This document shows, piece after piece, positions 59,793 to 64,000 of a stretch of 64,000 nucleotides of DNA (position 1 is its first letter; each line of letters opens with the position of its first letter). This DNA comes from Acinetobacter kanungonis. GTDB taxonomy: Bacteria > Pseudomonadota > Gammaproteobacteria > Pseudomonadales > Moraxellaceae. The position numbers were made by a program, and so were the translations under genes. The notes beneath the pieces are model-generated. The model was not told the origin of the DNA and ran no database searches. It worked only from the letters and a program-made list of their open reading frames with translations. The stretch is from the NCBI RefSeq assembly GCF_009939195.1, contig NZ_JAACKC010000004.1, positions 450,541-514,540 on the forward strand, read 5' to 3'.

Positions 59793-60527
59793 ATGCCACA
59801 CACTTTAGCGCCTTCTGAATTTTTATTTCCTGATCCGATTGCCTCTGACCCAGAAGGACATGGACTGATTTGTATTGGTGCAGACCTCTCCCCTTCCACC
59901 TTGTATGAAGCCTATACCCACGGTCTCTTTCCATGGTTTTCAGCCGATGAACCAATTTGCTGGTGGTGCCCAGAGCCACGTTGCATTATTCGACCTGAAC
60001 AGTATCATCCAAGCAAATCCCTACTGCGTAACATGAAGAAGCATGACTATAAAATTACCATCAATCATGCTTTTGAATCTGTGATTCGCTCTTGTGCCCT
60101 GCCGCGTAGCTATGCCGATGAAACGTGGATTTCAGAAGACATCATTCAAGGCTATTTGGGCATGTTTGCTGCGGGCTATGCCTATAGCGTGGAAGTCTGG
60201 GAGCAGGAGCAGCTTGTCGGCGGACTATATGGTGTCAGCATTGGCAAGGGCTGTTTTGGGGAATCCATGTTTAGCACTCGTAGCGACGTATCGAAAATGG
60301 CGTTTTACACCCTCATGCTGCTCGGTCAGGAGAATAAACTCGCATGGATTGATTGTCAGCTGGTCAATGAGCATTTGCTCAGTCTCGGTGCCTGTACGAT
60401 TTCTCGACAAGAGTACTTAAATTCGTTACAAGATATTATAAAACAACCCCCTATCGATTGGAAAAAGTATCAAGAGGGTGTATTTTCAAGTAAAAGAATA
60501 GCGTTATCTGCGCAGTTAATCGAATGA
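59793..60527 (+). CDS. aat: Leucyl/phenylalanyl-tRNA--protein transferase
   Basis: Adds Leu or Phe to proteins with N-terminal Lys or Arg, marking them for ClpAP (N-degron pathway). [40 protein letters not shown] and [10 protein letters not shown] are hallmark segments, and [24 protein letters not shown] is the catalytic core. The start at 59793 leaves 10 residues before FPDP, as in relatives. An ATG at 59754 is possible but lies in the trxB terminator. It is followed after 19 bases by bpt, the second N-degron enzyme. Confidence 0.93.
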   Translation: MPHTLAPSEFLFPDPIASDPEGHGLICIGADLSPSTLYEAYTHGLFPWFSADEPICWWCPEPRCIIRPEQYHPSKSLLRNMKKHDYKITINHAFESVIRSCALPRSYADETWISEDIIQGYLGMFAAGYAYSVEVWEQEQLVGGLYGVSIGKGCFGESMFSTRSDVSKMAFYTLMLLGQENKLAWIDCQLVNEHLLSLGACTISRQEYLNSLQDIIKQPPIDWKKYQEGVFSSKRIALSAQLIE

Positions 60528-60546
60528 GAACAATAGAGGGATCTTT

Positions 60547-61362
60547 ATGAATTCTTATCACCCGAAGTCCCTGCTCAATGATTTGCAGTACTACATTACA
60601 CCACCACATGAATGCAGTTACCTTGAAAAAAAATCAGCACGGATGGTTTTTCTAGATCCAGCACATCGGATTGATGTGGTGACTTTATCCGAACTTTCTC
60701 GGGTTGGATTCCGCCGTAGCGGTGACTTTGTCTATCGTCCTGAATGTCACCTATGCCGACAGTGTCTGTCTTGCCGTGTGCCAGTACAGGACTTTCAAAT
60801 GAACAGTCAGCAAAAAAAAGCATGGAAGCGCAATCAAGATTTAACCGTAAAAATTAGCCAACCCAAAGATGCCAGTGATGTACATTATGCCTTGTATGAA
60901 CGTTACATCCGTGAACGACATGCCGATGGCGATATGTTCCCCCCAAGTTATGATCAGTTTGAAAAATTCCTGATTCATAGCTGTAGTGAAAGCTTTTTCC
61001 TTGAACTTTGGAAAGACGAACAATTACTGTGTGTATCTACCTGTGACCAACTGGATGATGGTTTGTCTGCGGTATATACCTTTTTTGATCCCGATGAAAA
61101 CCGCCGTTCTTTGGGAGCTTTTGCCATTATGAAACAAATTGAATATGCCCGACAGCAACAGCTGGACTATGTCTATTTGGGTTACTGGGTGCCACATTCC
61201 AATAAAATGAACTATAAATCGCAATACACCCCATTAGAATTATTGCTGGACGGGCAATGGCGTCGCATTAATCGTTCCCTCAGTGCAGAAGAAATTCAAC
61301 TGTTGGGAAACTCCTTAATGACCACACTCCCCTCAGGCTGGAACAATTCGATTATTAAATAA
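60547..61362 (+). CDS. bpt: Aspartate/glutamate leucyltransferase
   Basis: Arginyl-transferase-like enzyme of 271 residues that adds Leu to N-terminal Asp or Glu. The N-terminal segment has the Cys cluster YRPECHLCRQCLSCRVPV. YERYIRERHADGDMFPPSYDQFEKFL and YLGYWVPHSNKMNYKSQYTPLELL are the GNAT-like catalytic parts. It is adjacent to aat, which completes the N-degron pathway. Confidence 0.93.
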   Translation: MNSYHPKSLLNDLQYYITPPHECSYLEKKSARMVFLDPAHRIDVVTLSELSRVGFRRSGDFVYRPECHLCRQCLSCRVPVQDFQMNSQQKKAWKRNQDLTVKISQPKDASDVHYALYERYIRERHADGDMFPPSYDQFEKFLIHSCSESFFLELWKDEQLLCVSTCDQLDDGLSAVYTFFDPDENRRSLGAFAIMKQIEYARQQQLDYVYLGYWVPHSNKMNYKSQYTPLELLLDGQWRRINRSLSAEEIQLLGNSLMTTLPSGWNNSIIK

Positions 61363-61399
61363 GCCCATATAAGATGGAGTGAATTGGCTCCACCCAAGG

Positions 61400-61858
61400 C
61401 TATTTAAACAATTGCGAGAAATCATCGGTACAGGCTTTGACCATAATAATGGCATGCTCGCGTCCGCCATTTGGGCAGGGATAGTAATTTTTGCGTAAAT
61501 CGATCTGATGGAAACCCGATTTTTCATACAATGCTATTGCAGCCTGATTGCTTTCCCGCACTTCCAAAAAAATTTGTACAGGTTGATTTTTTAAGAGTGC
61601 CATCGATTGATCTAATAGCTGATAGCCCAAGCCTTTGCCCTGCTGATTCGGATGAATCGCCATCAAGAGTAAATTCGCTTCATCCAATACAGGCTGTAAA
61701 ATGCAAAACCCCACCACTTGCCCAGCCTGCTCAATCACCGTACTTTGGTAACTCTCTACGGCATCCTGAAATTGCGTGATTGTCCAAGGATGGCTTTGCA
61801 CCAATTTTTCAATTTGAGCGACAGCATTGACATCGCTGTGCTGCATAAAACGAATCAT
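61400..61858 (-). CDS. rimI: GNAT acetyltransferase RimI
   Basis: Ribosomal-protein-S18-alanine N-acetyltransferase-like enzyme, 152 residues. The acetyl-CoA-binding segment is LMAIHPNQQGKGLGYQLLDQSM, followed by FLEVRESNQAAIALYEKSGFHQIDLRKNYYP, which is characteristic of RimI. It is convergent with bpt. Confidence 0.9.
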   Translation of the reverse strand: MIRFMQHSDVNAVAQIEKLVQSHPWTITQFQDAVESYQSTVIEQAGQVVGFCILQPVLDEANLLLMAIHPNQQGKGLGYQLLDQSMALLKNQPVQIFLEVRESNQAAIALYEKSGFHQIDLRKNYYPCPNGGREHAIIMVKACTDDFSQLFK

Positions 61859-61975
61859 GCCTGTTCATCTTACTGATCTATATGAACAGGCATTATAAAA
61901 ATTTTTTGCCTAGAAACGAACAACAACAGGGATATTTTTATTCTCCCCATGCTGTTTCAAGTTCAGAATCTAACG

Positions 61976-62857
61976 TTACAAGCCTAATTTAGCCTTCCAA
62001 TTTGCCAATAAACTGATGGTATCCAAATGATTCGGATGAAAACTTGGTTTAAAGTACGCCAGCATTTCTCGCCCCATCCCTGTAATAATGCCTTTGGATG
62101 GACTATAACCATAAATATAGATATCTTTTAAAGCCTTAAAATTAAGTTGCTTGTCTTGTTTTAATAAGCGTAAGACAAAATAGCTTTGCACCACAAATAA
62201 GGTTGCCATGGCTGCAATTAAAGAGCCACAACGCGCGAAATAAGCTTTCATACCCGTTCCAAAAACCCCTTCAAAGACATCATACGCTACAGCTTTGTGT
62301 TCATTTTCTTCGACTGCATGCCAGTACCACATAGTCGACATGGTTTCATCGGTCATCAATTCCTGAATATGTCGATTAATCAGTAATTGCGAGGCAATGG
62401 TTGCAGTAAAGTGTTCCAGCGCGGTAGTTCCCATCAAGTCGATCATTTCTTGGGTAACACCTAGAGGCTTAAACAAAATAGCGGCAGTTTTACGAAAACC
62501 TTGAATGACTTGATCGGTTTGCTGTTCTAAACGCGCGACATCATGTCCGTACTTTTGTGCCGAAGCATTAAAGCCCACATGTTCTTGGGTATGCATGGCT
62601 TCTTGACCAATAAAGGCACTGATTTCTTTTTGCAAAACCTGATTGTCTTTAATGGTGGGGTGATAACGAACTGCACGTACACTATCAATAAAGAATTGCT
62701 CACCTGCTGGAAATAGTGCCGATAATGCGGTCATAAAATGTGTCAGCCCTGCAGAACCATTCATCCAATATTCAGGCACATTTTCAAAATTAAAATTCAT
62801 ACGGCGTACAGGGAAACTTGCACCTGCGCGATTGGTAATTTTTACCTTAGCATTCAT
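61976..62857 (-). CDS. Metal-dependent hydrolase family protein (PF10118)
   Basis: A 293-residue all-helical protein of the family annotated as predicted metal-dependent hydrolase. Putative metal ligands occur in GQEAMHTQEHVGFN, LEHFTATIASQLL and WHAVEENEHKAVAYDVFEG, a pattern reminiscent of ferritin-like di-iron proteins. Two hydrophobic helices (about 208-230) suggest membrane contact. The true activity is unknown. Confidence 0.8.
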   Translation of the reverse strand: MNAKVKITNRAGASFPVRRMNFNFENVPEYWMNGSAGLTHFMTALSALFPAGEQFFIDSVRAVRYHPTIKDNQVLQKEISAFIGQEAMHTQEHVGFNASAQKYGHDVARLEQQTDQVIQGFRKTAAILFKPLGVTQEMIDLMGTTALEHFTATIASQLLINRHIQELMTDETMSTMWYWHAVEENEHKAVAYDVFEGVFGTGMKAYFARCGSLIAAMATLFVVQSYFVLRLLKQDKQLNFKALKDIYIYGYSPSKGIITGMGREMLAYFKPSFHPNHLDTISLLANWKAKLGL

Positions 62858-63071
62858 CCTGAGACTCCTATAGACCCCTACGGTCTAACCTGCTTTATGC
62901 TTGTTTTTCTTGTTTCTAATATTACGTTTTTCACTACAAGCGATAAGGGCAGATAGGGTCAAGGAACTATCAGTTAAGGACAGTTTTAAGGGGAAATTGT
63001 CTGACAATTACAACTATGTTTAATAAATCAAAATCAAATAAAAAATTCGTTTTATGAAATCTATACATATA

Positions 63072-63100
63072 AAAAAAGCGCCCCAAAGGAGCGCTTTTTT
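63072..63100 (-). terminator. Terminator of tuf
   Basis: The stem AAAAGCGC/GCGCTTTT is followed by a T-run on the minus strand, close to the tuf stop. Confidence 0.85.
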
Positions 63101-63115
63101 CACACAATAAAGTGA

Positions 63116-64000
63116 TTATGCAGTTACTTTCGCAACAACACCAGCACCTACTGTACGGCCACCTTCACGGATCGCAAAACGTAGACCTGGGTCCATTGCG
63201 ATTGGGTGGATTAATTCTACTGACATTTCAACGTTGTCACCAGGCATTACCATTTCCACGCCTTCTTGTAATTGGATCGCACCAGTTACGTCAGTCGTAC
63301 GGAAATAGAATTGTGGACGGTAACCGTTAAGGAACGGAGTATGACGACCACCTTCTTCTTTAGAAAGTACGTATACTTCTGCGTCGAATTTAGTGTGTGG
63401 CTTGATTGTACCTGGTTTAGCAAGTACTTGACCACGTTGTACGTCTTCACGCTTAGTACCACGAAGAAGAACACCACAGTTCTCGCCCGCACGGCCTTCG
63501 TCAAGAAGTTTACGGAACATTTCAACGCCAGTAACTGTAGTTGTTTGAGTATCACGGATACCAACGATTTCTACAGATTCGCCTACTTTCACGATACCAG
63601 CTTCTACACGACCAGTTACAACTGTACCACGGCCAGAGATAGAGAATACGTCTTCGATTGGCATTAAGAATGCTTTGTCGATAGCACGTTCTGGTTCTGG
63701 GATGTAAGAGTCAAGCGCTTCAACAAGAGCAAGAACTGAAGACTCACCGTACTGACCAGCGTCGCCATTAAGCGCAGCAAGAGCAGAACCACGGATAACT
63801 GGAGTGTCATCGCCTGGGAAGTCATAAGTAGAAAGAAGTTCACGAACTTCCATTTCCACTAATTCAAGTAATTCTTCATCGTCAACAAGGTCGCATTTGT
63901 TTAAGAATACGATGATGTAAGGTACACCAACCTGACGTGAAAGAAGGATGTGTTCACGAGTTTGTGGCATTGGACCATCAGTCGCAGCACATACAAGGAT
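63116..64000 (-). CDS. tuf: Elongation factor Tu (partial, N-terminus beyond window)
   Basis: The C-terminal ~295 residues of EF-Tu are present; the reading frame runs open through the window end ([28 protein letters not shown]), so the G1 region is missing. NKCD, the guanine-specificity motif, is visible, as are domain 2 ([17 protein letters not shown]) and domain 3 ([14 protein letters not shown]), ending VAKVTA. It delivers aminoacyl-tRNA to ribosomes. Gammaproteobacteria often carry two tuf copies; which one this is cannot be told here. Confidence 0.97.
   Translation of the reverse strand: MLVCAATDGPMPQTREHILLSRQVGVPYIIVFLNKCDLVDDEELLELVEMEVRELLSTYDFPGDDTPVIRGSALAALNGDAGQYGESSVLALVEALDSYIPEPERAIDKAFLMPIEDVFSISGRGTVVTGRVEAGIVKVGESVEIVGIRDTQTTTVTGVEMFRKLLDEGRAGENCGVLLRGTKREDVQRGQVLAKPGTIKPHTKFDAEVYVLSKEEGGRHTPFLNGYRPQFYFRTTDVTGAIQLQEGVEMVMPGDNVEMSVELIHPIAMDPGLRFAIREGGRTVGAGVVAKVTA

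Overview
The window comes from a gammaproteobacterium of the genus Acinetobacter. The main reasons are the divergent pobA/pobR pair with the three-part 10-bp operator described in that genus, the dut-algC-argB, min and trxB-aat-bpt gene clusters, moderate GC content, a tmRNA whose tag reads ANDETYALAA, and Acinetobacter-type conserved hypothetical genes. The species cannot be fixed from the sequence alone.

Layout. 1-5.9 kb: 4-hydroxybenzoate catabolism (pobA, pobR), a secreted conserved protein, one IS5-family insertion sequence and a type II NADH dehydrogenase. 5.9-10.1 kb: an AT-rich gap with a 9-bp tandem repeat, then an ABC/HlyD/FtsX-type exporter operon in which two of three genes carry single-base frameshifts. 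10.2-22.9 kb: an integrative element inserted at the 3' end of ssrA (tmRNA). 22.9-63 kb: ordinary chromosome: glpK, emrAB, hemB, a ThiO-like oxidase, sbcDC, fur, bamE, rnfH, olsB-like, argB, algC, dut, rep, an OmpA-like lipoprotein, minCDE, ftsK, trxB, aat, bpt and rimI. The window ends inside tuf (EF-Tu).

The integrative element (about 12.7 kb) is the unusual part. Every protein gene in it is on the minus strand. From the ssrA end it holds a Hanks-type protein kinase, a 161-residue protein and a P4-type tyrosine integrase whose reading frames overlap. Then come a 322-residue unknown protein, an array of operator-like palindromes, an AlpA-like regulator, a Rha/KilAC-type antirepressor, a short reading frame that overlaps strong RNA hairpins, and a DUF3987 replication-type ATPase flanked by AATCGCA repeat clusters. 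Beyond that are a protein with an Rx4H HEPN RNase motif, a DUF1569 protein and about 2.1 kb with no convincing gene but with a 22-bp-period iteron array and other repeats. A decayed copy of the ssrA 3' end plus terminator marks the far junction, spaced exactly as at the intact end, so the insertion looks old. I read it as a P4/satellite-like element with its own replication module and two possible defence cargo loci (kinase pair; HEPN protein). The functional parts of this reading are inference.

In the chromosomal part, a strongly structured 180-nt segment ending in a rho-independent terminator just before a VOC-family gene is a candidate unnamed small RNA or leader.
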